From NCBI GenBank assembly GCA_050288705.1, contig JBNKEI010000117.1:1-24244 (forward strand): a DNA stretch of 24,244 nt, given 5' to 3'. The position numbers were made by a program, and so were the translations under genes. Below the pieces are notes generated by a model, which saw nothing but the letters and a program-made list of their open reading frames with translations, was not told the DNA's origin and did no database searches. Within the stretch, counting starts at the first letter, position 1. Every line of letters starts with the position of its first letter. Origin of the DNA: JBNKEI01 sp050288705. GTDB lineage: Bacteria > Myxococcota > Myxococcia > Myxococcales > UBA5297. This document shows, in pieces, positions 14,569-22,719 of this stretch.

Positions 14569-16161
14569 TTACAGCGGGCGTGCCATATGGGTCGAAGCGC
14601 GGTGTGAATTCGACTCGAAATGACTGGTCGATGGTTGAAACTCTGGCGACTCATTGCTTCCCAGATTCATTGCACCCCATTCTACAGCAGTGAAGCCTTT
14701 TCTTTCGGTTGTTTGGATGTCTTCGATTTCAACCCGGGAAGGCATTTCTTCCGATACACCTTTAAAAAGCATAAAAACTCTGAGCATAGTATCTGGTTTA
14801 GGAGTAATTTCCAATTTAGCTGCGCTCTTATATTCGTTTTCTGATAGAAACTGTATTTGATTCCATTGATTGGCCTCTAGTTGCGGTAGCCAATAAGTCA
14901 CCATGTCGTTTCTTTCTCTGGTATTAAGGCCCATTTTTTTTAACGCTTCATCTAAAAAGTTTGCAGCATTCGAGCCTTTTACGCAGAAGGAGCGATTGTT
15001 GTCTATGTGGAAAGGAGTATTTTCAAGTAGACAATTGGATAAGGTTTCTGCTTCCCAGAAAAGGTAACTGTATTCTCTTCCATTAGGATAGGTTAGTGTT
15101 CCATCAGGATGTGCGGTAACATTCCACTGAAAGCTGTCGGTCATTGTCAAACTGCTTCCATCTTGAGGATAAATGGCGCTGAAATTCCACGTGGTCGGTT
15201 TCAAATTTACTTTGATGGTGCATTCGATTGGTTGATTCTGGTTGGGATATAAAAGAATAACTGGTTTTCCGCCGGATAGTGCACGAAGCGAATAAATTTT
15301 AGAATATGGTTGAATATTGTAGTCAGCAAGTGTTTTGTCGTTATCTGTAAGTTGTTTACTGTTAGCAATAAGTCTTTGATATTTAACCTCCATTTTTGTA
15401 AATTTGTAAACTTCCTCTTTTAATTCCCAAATTGTCGTAGAAGGACTAAGTTCTAAAACAGTGTGCTCGCCATAAAGGGTCATTAGTTTTACGGGCATCC
15501 TGAGGGACTCTGCTGTTCGATTTACTTGGTTAATTTCAGAAGAAACCGATGGCTTTTTCGATGAGCCAGGTTCTTGTCGGCTAGTATACTTAGTTTGTAG
15601 TTCTGGGAATTTTTCAAAAACTGCACTGCGGATAGCTAAGTTTTCGCCTGTAATTTCAATAGGTTTTCTAGTAAAAGGACTTCGACCATCTAATTTATTA
15701 ACAGTACTTCGGTCATATGTTCGGCCATCATTACATGTAACCGGGTCAAGCATTATTTCATTTGTTATTGGGTCGCGTAACAATGAATTCGTTAATGAAA
15801 CTTTGGAATCAGGTTTTAGTTTACTGCCTGAGGCTAGACTTGCTGATGGGGTAGAAGAAGGTTCTGGCGAATCGTCGGAGTGTGAATTGGCAGAAAAAAG
15901 AAGTTCTGGCCTTTGCTCCGGTAGATTTTCTTTGATTGTCCGAGCCTTGTGCGAATACTTTATTGTTCCTGTGTCAATTAGCCAATTCAAATTAGTTGTT
16001 ATTCTTTGCTGCACCCTTGATTCTGATTCTTGAAATCTTCGTCTAATATTATCTCTGGAAAGATTGCTTGCTTTTGGTTTTTGCAAACCACAAAGTCTAG
16101 TTGGCAATTGTAAATCAGACTTGACTTGAGCGTATACTTGCTGTGAAGTTTTATTTATCAT
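14569..16161 (-). CDS. U-box / ubiquitin-like / KPVILLYP-domain fusion protein (530 aa)
   Basis: Three eukaryotic-style parts are visible. Residues about 126-192 form a U-box, the E2-binding domain of many ubiquitin ligases (RDPITNEIMLDPVTCNDGRT, then RSPFTRKPI); as expected for a U-box it lacks the zinc ligands of a RING. Residues 222-298 form a ubiquitin-like domain with QRLI, KQL, TLADYNIQ and a Gly-Gly end; a hand alignment gives about 30 identities over 76 positions of ubiquitin. Residues 299-500 form a further domain opening KPVILLYP and containing EYSYLFWEAET, which I recall fused to ubiquitin-like domains in fungal proteins. The N-terminal 90 residues are helical, residues 90-125 are Ser/Pro-rich, and the tail after 500 is Ser/His-rich. 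No signal peptide is seen. AAGAGA lies a few bases before the ATG. It is probably delivered to, or borrowed from, a eukaryotic host. Confidence 0.9.
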   Translation of the reverse strand: MINKTSQQVYAQVKSDLQLPTRLCGLQKPKASNLSRDNIRRRFQESESRVQQRITTNLNWLIDTGTIKYSHKARTIKENLPEQRPELLFSANSHSDDSPEPSSTPSASLASGSKLKPDSKVSLTNSLLRDPITNEIMLDPVTCNDGRTYDRSTVNKLDGRSPFTRKPIEITGENLAIRSAVFEKFPELQTKYTSRQEPGSSKKPSVSSEINQVNRTAESLRMPVKLMTLYGEHTVLELSPSTTIWELKEEVYKFTKMEVKYQRLIANSKQLTDNDKTLADYNIQPYSKIYSLRALSGGKPVILLYPNQNQPIECTIKVNLKPTTWNFSAIYPQDGSSLTMTDSFQWNVTAHPDGTLTYPNGREYSYLFWEAETLSNCLLENTPFHIDNNRSFCVKGSNAANFLDEALKKMGLNTRERNDMVTYWLPQLEANQWNQIQFLSENEYKSAAKLEITPKPDTMLRVFMLFKGVSEEMPSRVEIEDIQTTERKGFTAVEWGAMNLGSNESPEFQPSTSHFESNSHRASTHMARPL

Positions 16162-16231
16162 GATCTCTTTACTCTTTGGTTGTAGTTAGTGAATGTCAAA
16201 TTGCCAGATTTAGTCTGAGTCATCCCTGATA

Positions 16232-17212
16232 TTACGGTATTAAAAAAAGAGGTTCTAGCCATTTCTTTACGAAGTGAGTAACAGTTTGGTCATCATGCGC
16301 AAAAATAGCAAGAAGTTTTACGTTATTCTTGAGCGGCGAAATAGTAACCGCTTTCAAAAAATGCTGAATTTCCTGGTCTTGGGCAAACAAATTACCGGCC
16401 ATTGTTTTCCAAAGTGCTAATGAATCGGCAAGTTGCGCAGCGGTCAAAGCGCTAGAAGTTATGGCTTTTGTCTCTAACTCGAGAACGCTTGGGGAGCAAC
16501 GTACTGAAAACAGAATTGCTTGCACGGGTTTTAGCAGCCCTAGCCGGAAGTCAGTGCGAACCATTTGCTCTTTTTGTTGGGCAGACCAGGTCATTGCCCC
16601 CCGAATTAAAGCTTTCCCATCGGTCTTGTCCAGCCATTTCCATAGCTCGGACTTTTCAGAGAGCCCCCTTTCTGTTTTGGCGAATACATTTATTGTCGAT
16701 TGCACAAAGCTTTTGTCGCCAGCAACGACATGTGAGGTGTTTAAAAAAGTAACATAGCTTTTGTCCTTTATAAAAACTCGCATTCCGTTAATCTTTTTCT
16801 CTGTGAACCTAGAGTTTTTTAGAAATTCGAACCACTTTTTGGAATCAATTTTCCCATAGAATATGCTACCGCCGATTGGCTTTGATGGGTCAGAGACCGC
16901 GAGTACTACAAACCTAATGTTTGATTTTAAATAAGGCAAAAGCTCGCTGGCGGTGGCTTGGCTTGCAAAGGTTGATTTTTTTACCAAGGGAATGCTTAGG
17001 AATTGAGGCAAATCCAGAACCATTACTGCTTGGGTTTTTGGAGGGAGTAGTTTTATCGTATTTTTGAGTTTTGAAGAAAGCTGGCTAGGCAAACCTGCGG
17101 CTATTGTAGGAACAAGTAAGCAGACGAAGCATAGTAACATGCCGCCAGCAGCAAAGGCGTATCTAATTGCTGCAATTAAAAGCATTGGTAAGGCTTCCGG
17201 TTTTCCGTTCAT
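16232..17212 (-). CDS. Exported protein of unknown function (326 aa)
   Basis: A hydrophobic segment near residues 24-40 (MLLCFVCLLVPTIAAG) looks like a signal peptide or membrane anchor preceded by an unusually long N-region, so the bulk is probably periplasmic or surface-exposed. The mature part alternates strands and helices, with segments such as TQAVMVLDLPQFLSIPLV, RFVVLAVSD and IFYGKIDSKKWFEFL, similar in style to bacterial DUF3352-like proteins; I cannot assign a family firmly. AAGGGAT lies about seven bases before the start. It lies 70 bases upstream of the U-box gene on the same strand, so the two may be co-transcribed, and it is divergent from purU. Confidence 0.75.
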   Translation of the reverse strand: MNGKPEALPMLLIAAIRYAFAAGGMLLCFVCLLVPTIAAGLPSQLSSKLKNTIKLLPPKTQAVMVLDLPQFLSIPLVKKSTFASQATASELLPYLKSNIRFVVLAVSDPSKPIGGSIFYGKIDSKKWFEFLKNSRFTEKKINGMRVFIKDKSYVTFLNTSHVVAGDKSFVQSTINVFAKTERGLSEKSELWKWLDKTDGKALIRGAMTWSAQQKEQMVRTDFRLGLLKPVQAILFSVRCSPSVLELETKAITSSALTAAQLADSLALWKTMAGNLFAQDQEIQHFLKAVTISPLKNNVKLLAIFAHDDQTVTHFVKKWLEPLFLIP

Positions 17213-17463
17213 TCATATCCCTTGCTTTTCTCTACTTTTTTCGAACTGTCGGAATGATGCCAGTTCTTCTAATAGCCCCCGGTTAATTCTCCCAATAGCC
17301 AACGAGCTTTTTTGGGGTGGCCCACTCCAGAATACTTGCAGAATATACTAGTGAGCTGCATTTTTGTCTGCCAACTAGATGGTCATGGCTTATAGTAAAG
17401 GCTTGTTTATAAGGAGCCAAATACAAAATCCCATCGCTCATGGGCTGCCTTTAAGGAGAAGCT
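17213..17463. other. Divergent intergenic region before purU
   Basis: About 250 bases expected to carry promoters for purU and for the exported-protein gene. A TATACT at 17344-17349 could be a -10 element for purU, but no good -35 sits at the right distance. No gene was recognised. Confidence 0.3.
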
Positions 17464-18333
17464 ATGTCCCAACCACTTCGTGCTGTGTTGCGAGTCATTT
17501 GTGCCGACCGGCCTGGTTTGGTGGCCGATGTATCCGGTTTACTGTACCGATTAGGGGTTAATATCCTCCACGCCGATCAGCATGTCGATCCCGAAGCAGG
17601 TACATTTTTTCAGCGATTGGAGTTTAATTTGGGAGTTGACTCTACTGGGCAGGAAGGTCAAATCCAAATTAGACGCGAAATTGCCGCCGCTTGTGAGCAA
17701 TGGAATATGCGTTGGTCGCTTCGCTGTAGTGAGGACCGGCCGAGAGTTGCAATATTGGTGTCTAAAAGAGGTCACTGTGCGCTCGATTTGTTGGGCAGAC
17801 ATCGAGTTGGTGAGCTTAATTGCGAAGTTGCTTTCGTGTTGTCCAATCATGCTGATCTTGAGCAAGAGGTAACCCGTCGCGGTTATTCTTTTGTCTATGA
17901 GCCAATTCACGGTGGGGACAAAATGGCTCAGGAAGCCCGCATTCGCGTTCGTTTGGCTGACCAGCAAGTTGACTTGGTAATTCTTGCTCGCTATATGCAG
18001 ATTCTTAGCCCCACCTTTGTTGAAGAGTGGCCAGAAAAAATTATCAATATTCATCACAGCTTTCTTCCTGCATTTGCCGGGGCGGAGCCTTACCGGCAGG
18101 CTTATCGTAGGGGAGTGAAGCTGGTGGGAGCCACCAGTCACTACGTGACCAGGGAGCTTGATGAAGGTCCAATTATTGCTCAGGCGGTTCATAGCGTCAG
18201 CCACCGAGACACCGCAGAAGATATGGAGAGAATCGGGCGCGATTTGGAACGAGTAGTGCTCGCCCATGCTGTTCGGTGTCACTTGGAAGAACGAGTAATT
18301 GCCTACAATAATCGGACTGTAGTCTTTGACTAG
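17464..18333 (+). CDS. purU: Formyltetrahydrofolate deformylase
   Basis: Cytoplasmic enzyme that hydrolyses 10-formyltetrahydrofolate to formate and tetrahydrofolate, balancing one-carbon pools for purine synthesis. The 289-aa product has the usual family length. Residues about 7-85 are an ACT regulatory domain (RVICADRPGLVADVSGLLYR); residues 92-289 are the formyltransferase-type catalytic domain. The catalytic triad is visible: Asn195 and His197 in NIHHSFLP and Asp233 in ELDEGPII. The start follows a perfect AAGGAG with six bases of spacing. It is followed 266 bases later by rpoH on the same strand and seems to be transcribed on its own. Confidence 0.96.
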   Translation: MSQPLRAVLRVICADRPGLVADVSGLLYRLGVNILHADQHVDPEAGTFFQRLEFNLGVDSTGQEGQIQIRREIAAACEQWNMRWSLRCSEDRPRVAILVSKRGHCALDLLGRHRVGELNCEVAFVLSNHADLEQEVTRRGYSFVYEPIHGGDKMAQEARIRVRLADQQVDLVILARYMQILSPTFVEEWPEKIINIHHSFLPAFAGAEPYRQAYRRGVKLVGATSHYVTRELDEGPIIAQAVHSVSHRDTAEDMERIGRDLERVVLAHAVRCHLEERVIAYNNRTVVFD

Positions 18334-18599
18334 ACTATCAAGGCTGCTGAATAATTTAGGGGGCGAAGGCTATTCTCGTTAGAATGGTTTTCGTACCGCT
18401 AGGTAAGCTCTATTAACCTTAATTAGCCGCGAGCCCCGACTCAAGCAGGGTAGCTTGTAAACTGGCTTCGTGAAGGTTTTCCCTCCTGCTGAAGAAGTAA
18501 TGTGTTCATTAGTCCATTATCTGGGCTAGACCATTGCCTTGGTAAGTAGCACATTTTTTCAAACAAAAAGTTACGGAGACTCCGAGGGAGCGCACCGAT

Positions 18600-19511
18600 T
18601 TGCGCTCATGGAAAGGAATGGAAGTGAAAGCCACACATATGCCCCCTGCTACTGGTTCACTTGCAATGTATCTTTCAGAGATTCGTCATTTTCCGCTTCT
18701 TTCAAAAGAGGAAGAGCAGGCCCTTGCTCGCCGGTATAAACAGAAAAATGATTTGCGGGCTGCCCATTCGTTGGTCACTTCCAATCTTCGATTCGTAGTG
18801 AAGGTGGCATACGAATACCGTTCGTATGGACTGCGCATGGCCGACCTAATTCAAGAAGGAAACCTTGGTTTGATGAAGGGAGTGCAAAAATTCAATCCAG
18901 AAAAGGGCATTCGCCTAATTTCTTATGCGGTTTGGTGGATACGAGCCTACATTCAAAATCACATTTTACGAAGCTGGTCACTGGTGAAACTTGGTACCAC
19001 TCAAGCCCAGCGAAAGCTATTTTTCTCTTTAGCGCGTACTAAGCGAGAGATCGAAAGGCTGAGCGGGGAAGAGTCACCAGACGTTCGCCAGGTGGCCAAG
19101 CGGTTGCGAGTTCGTCCTTCGGAGGTGGTAGAAATGGAAAGGCGAATTGATGGCCGGGATTTATCATTAGATTCGCCCATGGGAGACGAAACCGGAAGCA
19201 GTCACGTTGATTTTGTTCCCGCAACTGCTCAGGGCCAGGAGGATGAGTTTTCTACTCGACAGGAGGAAGTACTTATTCGTAGCCAGGTTCAAAAGGCGTT
19301 AGAGGGCTTAGATTCGCGAGAGCGCTACATTGTAGAAATGCGACTTCTATCTGATAAGCCAATGACTCTTCGTCAACTGGGGCAACATTTTGGATTTTCC
19401 CGGGAAAGAGCCCGTCAATTAGAAATAAGGGCTAAAGAGCGACTAAAAGCTAATCTTTCTGGACTGGTGGATAATATTTGGGGAAATGAAGTACTTACGT
19501 TTTCTGGTTAG
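18600..19511 (+). CDS. rpoH: RNA polymerase sigma factor of the RpoH (sigma-32) type
   Basis: Alternative sigma factor expected to direct RNA polymerase to heat-shock promoters. The product is about 303 aa, near the usual length. Region 2 is clear (SNLRFVVKVAYEYRSYG, then ADLIQEGNLGLMKGVQKF and SYAVWWIRAYI), the RpoH box is at residues 136-146 (QRKLFFSLART), and region 4 ends with a helix-turn-helix (TLRQLGQHFGFSRERARQLE). The TTG start at 18600 is chosen because GAGGGAG lies nine bases upstream. The in-frame ATG codons at 18618 and 18639 have poorly placed sites and remain possible. Region 1.1 is absent, as is normal for this class. Confidence 0.9.
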   Translation: MRSWKGMEVKATHMPPATGSLAMYLSEIRHFPLLSKEEEQALARRYKQKNDLRAAHSLVTSNLRFVVKVAYEYRSYGLRMADLIQEGNLGLMKGVQKFNPEKGIRLISYAVWWIRAYIQNHILRSWSLVKLGTTQAQRKLFFSLARTKREIERLSGEESPDVRQVAKRLRVRPSEVVEMERRIDGRDLSLDSPMGDETGSSHVDFVPATAQGQEDEFSTRQEEVLIRSQVQKALEGLDSRERYIVEMRLLSDKPMTLRQLGQHFGFSRERARQLEIRAKERLKANLSGLVDNIWGNEVLTFSG

Positions 19512-19586
19512 TTTTCAAAATGAGCAGACAAAAGCATATCGCCATGGCAACCTAGGCGATACTGCTGTGGCAAAGAAAATTCTCAC

Positions 19587-19850
19587 TTACCTCGGACTGC
19601 TTTTCATCAATTCAGAGGCCGCGGTTAGAATTCTATTTGTTTGAGAATATACTTCTCTATTACGGGTGGTGTTTTTACGCTTATTAAAGTTCTCTTCCGC
19701 TTTCTTCGAAGCGGTCTTGAGAGTATCAACGCATTTCTTGGTTATCCTTGGCTACCTGCAATGCAGTTACTTTTGCCAGCCTTCGGGCAAAACTGCTTGA
19801 CGTGGTCTTCGAAAAGGTGCTTAATTTTTTCTATCTGCTGAAAGAAAGAA
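19587..19850 (-). pseudogene. Possible remnant of a Lys/Glu-rich helical protein gene
   Basis: Reading the minus strand across frames gives three consecutive segments of similar helical, charged composition: FFQQIEKIKHLFEDHVKQF, then VTALQVAKDNQEM, then CVDTLKTASKKAEENFNKRK and onward to a stop at 19589-19587. Two frameshifts separate them. The overall look recalls phasin-like helical proteins, but this is weak and could be coincidence. Confidence 0.25.
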
Positions 19851-19881
19851 TTGTACTTCGTACCAAAGAGGAAATAAAAAA

Positions 19882-19977
19882 ATGAAAGGTAAAACAAATC
19901 ATGTGTATGTTGGCAATACCTCAGACAAGGGGTGCTACGAATTGGGCAGCGTTGGTGGTAGAGGAAAGAAAAGATAA
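19882..19977 (+). CDS. Doubtful 31-aa frame
   Basis: ATG at 19882 with GAGGA about nine bases upstream opens a 31-codon frame (MKGKTNHVYVGNTSDKGCYE and onward) that ends in a basic tail. It lies just before the first attC-like site. It is Gly/Lys-rich, matches nothing I know, and may be a chance frame. Confidence 0.2.
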   Translation: MKGKTNHVYVGNTSDKGCYELGSVGGRGKKR

Positions 19978-19992
19978 TCCGAAAAAATAATG

Positions 19993-20050
19993 TTCTAACA
20001 AAGAACTCAAGCGGACACTGAAAAGCGCGCAGCTTAGCTTGGCGTTATGT
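19993..20050 (+). repeat. attC-like recombination site, left of the methyltransferase
   Basis: The site runs from TTCTAAC (19993-19999) to GTTATGT (20044-20050). Inner arms CTCAAGC and GCTTAG pair except for one extra C, as in the extrahelical base of integron attC sites. The spacer pair AACAAAG / CTTGGCGTT fits the outer R boxes. The consensus ends are RYYYAAC and GTTRRRY; both match imperfectly. No integrase gene is in the window. Confidence 0.6.
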
Positions 20051-20078
20051 GCCCAAATAAATCTCCATTGGAGTAAAA

Positions 20079-20918
20079 ATGTTCAAAGAATTAAAAGAAA
20101 TCAATTCACGCCCAAAACCATTTCAATTCTATACAGCCGAAGAATTGTGGGCAAATGAGCATACCTCAAAACAGATGCTCGAATATCACTTAAATGAAGC
20201 CATTGATGTTTCTTCTCGAAACAAGGGTTTTATTGAACGCTCTACGGAGTGGATTGTTTCTCACTTTGGAGTAAATGACAAAACTACAATTGCAGACTTT
20301 GGTTGCGGTCCAGGCCTCTACACAACAAGATTAGCTGAGAAAGGCGCATCCGTTACTGGTATAGATTTTTCAGCAAACTCCATAAAATATGCAAAGCAGG
20401 TTGCGGAGGAACAAGGCCTTAAAATCAATTATGTCCATACAAATTATCTTGACTTTGAGACAACTCACCGCTTCGACCTAATCACAATGATCATGTGTGA
20501 TTTTTGCGCATTAAGTCCAGAGCAAAGAAAAATAATACTTTCAAAATTTTCATCCATCTTAAAGCCAAGTGGTTCTGTGTTGCTTGATGTGTATTCTTTG
20601 CACAGCTTTAATCAAAAAGAAGAATCAGCGGTCTACGAACTCAATCAGTTAAATGGGTTTTGGTCACCAGATGATTATTACTGTTTTGTCAACACGTTCA
20701 AATACGAAAAAGAGAAGGTAACTCTCGATAAATATACAATCATAGAAGAATCTCAAACTCGTATTGTATATAACTGGCTACAGCATTTCAGCAAGGAATC
20801 GCTGGGAAAAGAATTTGAAAATAATGGTTTTGAAGTTGAGGGGTTCTACTCCAATGTTGCTGGTGGAGCGTTTGACCCTTCCTCCTCAGAATTCGCTCTT
20901 GTTGCAAGGAAAAAATAA
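20079..20918 (+). CDS. SAM-dependent class I methyltransferase (cassette gene)
   Basis: A 279-aa methyltransferase with the classical SAM-binding motif I, ADFGCGPGLYTTRLAE (residues about 72-87), followed by GIDFSANSIKYAKQ and the post-motif segment FDLITMIMCDFCALS. The methyl acceptor is unknown. GGAG lies about eight bases before the ATG. The gene starts 29 bases after the left attC-like site and stops 8 bases before the right one, exactly the layout of an integron gene cassette with one promoterless gene. It would be transcribed from an outside promoter. Its base composition is more AT-rich than purU and rpoH. Confidence 0.9.
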   Translation: MFKELKEINSRPKPFQFYTAEELWANEHTSKQMLEYHLNEAIDVSSRNKGFIERSTEWIVSHFGVNDKTTIADFGCGPGLYTTRLAEKGASVTGIDFSANSIKYAKQVAEEQGLKINYVHTNYLDFETTHRFDLITMIMCDFCALSPEQRKIILSKFSSILKPSGSVLLDVYSLHSFNQKEESAVYELNQLNGFWSPDDYYCFVNTFKYEKEKVTLDKYTIIEESQTRIVYNWLQHFSKESLGKEFENNGFEVEGFYSNVAGGAFDPSSSEFALVARKK

Positions 20919-20921
20919 ACA

Positions 20922-20994
20922 CACATAACAAATCACTGCACTGGATTTTCACTCCGCTGCGCTCCGTAAAACCCAGTGAGTTCAGTCGTTCACT
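20922..20994 (+). repeat. attC-like recombination site, right of the methyltransferase
   Basis: TAAC at 20926-20929 and GTT at 20988-20990 mark the outer boxes. ACT-G-CAC and GTG-AGT pair with one extra G, the expected extrahelical base. The centre forms a long stem, CTGGATTTT with AAAACCCAG, capped by CCGCTGCGCTCCG. The outer ends ACATAAC and GTTCACT deviate from consensus, but the overall fold is typical. Confidence 0.65.
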
Positions 20995-21093
20995 TTCTAA
21001 ACTTTAAACTAAGGAGACATTGCATCATATAACGAACCAAGCTACTCTTGGCGGCACTACCCAGTTCATAAGTATGGAGGATGATGAATCGAT

Positions 21094-21112
21094 GGGAGGG
21101 ACAATCCCTCCC
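21094..21112. repeat. Perfect short hairpin GGGAGGGA-caa-TCCCTCCC
   Basis: Eight-base perfect arms with a three-base loop lie in the gap between the second attC-like site and the flavodoxin-family gene. No T-run follows, so it is not a standard terminator; it could stabilise or block a transcript. Confidence 0.45.
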
Positions 21113-21238
21113 TGTGGATAAAATGATAGGATATGACCTAAACCGGTAAAAGAACTAGATTTCATCAATCTGTCATGATTTAATAATATAGGGTTGTTTA
21201 AAACGGGATTATTCTACAGTCTCGTCATGAGGTTACTT

Positions 21239-22009
21239 ATGAAAAAAACATTAGTTATATTTGGAAGTCAAAATAAGAAAGGCGCAGGTGCAAAAACGGT
21301 TGAAATGTTTAAGTCGAAATTTGACAGTACGGAATATTCCTTTGAAACAGTATTTCTGTCGGACTATGAAATAAATTCATGCCAGGGATGTACTGCATGC
21401 TTTAAAAAGAAAGAATGTATTATAAAGGACGATGTAATATCTATTGTTGAAAAAATGAAATCATCAGATGGTATAATCTTTGTCACACCTGTCTATGCTG
21501 TGAACATATCCGGTTTGTTGAAAACTTTTATTGATAGAATAAGTTACATGCTTCATAAGCCTGCGTTATATGAAAAGCATTCATATATCATCATTACTGC
21601 TGATGTTGGTGGGTTTAAGCCTGTATCGTTATATATGAAATACCTAATGAATGCCTTTGGGATTTTTAATACGGGCTGCACAGGAGTAATTGCAAAATAT
21701 ATTAAGAAAGATGAAAATTACCAGAATCAAATATCTGATGCTATGACTGTTGAGGCAGAAAAGTTTAAAAATTTATTAAATCGAGGAAAAAATTATAAAC
21801 CAAAATTCACACAAATTCTGAGATTTAGTTTATGGAAAACTAGCGCCATAATGAAGAAAAAACTTTACCTCGGAGATTACCAGTATTGGGAAGAAAAAGG
21901 ATGGCTCGACAAGGATTATTATTATCCAATTAAAATCAATGCAATTCAAAAGATAATATTAAAAATAATTCAAAAAAAGATTAGAAAGAAGATTGAAAAG
22001 ACTGTTTAG
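21239..22009 (+). CDS. Flavodoxin-family / NADPH-dependent FMN reductase-like protein
   Basis: Predicted 256-aa flavoprotein of the flavodoxin fold. The N-terminal strand-loop MKKTLVIFGSQNKKG is the flavin phosphate-binding start. A Cys cluster, SCQGCTACFKKKEC (Cys48, 51, 54 and 60), sits where iron-sulfur flavoproteins of this family carry theirs. The segment GIIFVTPVYAVNISGLLKTF is the usual flavin-contacting region. The start at 21239 is supported by GAGG six bases upstream; longer alternatives lack a site. The C-terminal 60 residues are Lys-rich, basic and helical. The strongly AT-rich codon use resembles Firmicutes and suggests transfer. Confidence 0.85.
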   Translation: MKKTLVIFGSQNKKGAGAKTVEMFKSKFDSTEYSFETVFLSDYEINSCQGCTACFKKKECIIKDDVISIVEKMKSSDGIIFVTPVYAVNISGLLKTFIDRISYMLHKPALYEKHSYIIITADVGGFKPVSLYMKYLMNAFGIFNTGCTGVIAKYIKKDENYQNQISDAMTVEAEKFKNLLNRGKNYKPKFTQILRFSLWKTSAIMKKKLYLGDYQYWEEKGWLDKDYYYPIKINAIQKIILKIIQKKIRKKIEKTV

Positions 22010-22221
22010 TTGGGAAACTATTAATTTAATTATATTAAAGATATGATTTCCTGACAAAATTTATCAAGATAAAAACGCATAGTTCGTGACAGAATCGGTT
22101 CGTTCCGTTTTCGGCACCCCGCCAAGCTGTGTGTACCGCGCGTGGGAACAGCGACCTTTGCAAGCCGGGAGCCCCACCGTTCGTCTCCCTTTTGTTACCA
22201 ATTCGGTATGGGGGTCGAAGT
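22010..22221. other. Gap containing the upstream end of the IS110 remnant
   Basis: AT-rich sequence to about 22080 is followed by an abrupt rise in GC, which probably marks the left boundary of the IS110 fragment. The GC-rich part has no clear gene and is likely the element's non-coding leader. Confidence 0.4.
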
Positions 22222-22535
22222 ATGGAAGTTCTGGATCCAGTTTGTTGTGGCATCGACGTTCACCAGAAACAGGTTGTGGTCTGCCTATGAAGAGTTCACG
22301 GTGCAACATGTGCATAAGTCTACTCAAAAATTCGGAACGACCGTTCCAGAGCTGAAGACTCTTGCCGCCTGGTTGTCCGAAGAGCAGTGTCCAATCGTCG
22401 GCATGGAAAGTACGGGCATCTATTGGAAACCCGTCCATCACGTCGTCAGTCGTGTCGCGGAAGTGGTGGTGGGAAACCCGCGCGACATGCATAGCTGCCC
22501 GGGCAAGAAGACGGACGGCCAGGATGCAGACTTCC
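22222..22535 (+). pseudogene. IS110-family transposase, frameshifted N-terminal fragment
   Basis: ATG at 22222 reads MEVLDPVCCGIDVHQKQVVV and stops at 22288-22290. The homology then continues in another frame with FTVQHVHKSTQKFGTTVPEL, CPIVGMESTGIYWKPV and PGKKTDGQDAD. These carry the first acidic catalytic residues of the DEDD nuclease domain (GID, MES and the KTDGQDAD segment). The rest of the catalytic domain and the C-terminal serine domain are missing beyond about 22535. The element is inactive and its GC-rich body contrasts with the AT-rich flanks. Confidence 0.88.
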
Positions 22536-22719
22536 CAAGCATTCATGCAACAACGCATCGTTTAAAGACGGATGCAACTGTCCTTTTTTTCTTGACATTA
22601 TTAATTAGGGATGTTTTAAAAATTCTAGATTAAAATCATAAAGTAAATCAAATAAACTAACATTGCTTTCATAGTATAATGAGGTGCAAAAACTAGCGTT
22701 ATACGTAGAAAGGTGTTGA
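22536..22719. promoter_or_regulatory. AT-rich leader with possible promoter
   Basis: TATAAT at 22675-22680, about 40 bases before the ATG of the decayed hydrolase, is a likely -10 element, but no good -35 is at the normal distance. TTGACA at 22592-22597 has only a weak -10 after it. The region probably carried the original promoter of the hydrolase gene. Confidence 0.35.

Larger units (their letters stand above)
19512..19992. other. Intergenic stretch after rpoH, mostly decayed
   Basis: This long gap holds a possible broken gene on the minus strand and one doubtful 31-codon frame on the plus strand (both listed). Otherwise I see no conserved gene. It marks the change from resident genes to the accessory region. 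Confidence 0.4.

Noticed and set aside
18444..18490. AGCAGG / CCTGCT pairing upstream of rpoH as an RNA thermometer
   Set aside because: The stem is short and does not cover the ribosome binding site at 18584-18590; no evidence for temperature sensing.
19641..19841. 66-codon plus-strand frame after rpoH
   Set aside because: Hydrophobic but without conserved pattern or binding site; the opposite strand has more coding-like sequence.
22650..22705. Possible third attC-like site ending in GCGTTATAC before the hydrolase relic
   Set aside because: The GTTATAC end looks right, but I could not find matching inner arms or a good left box.
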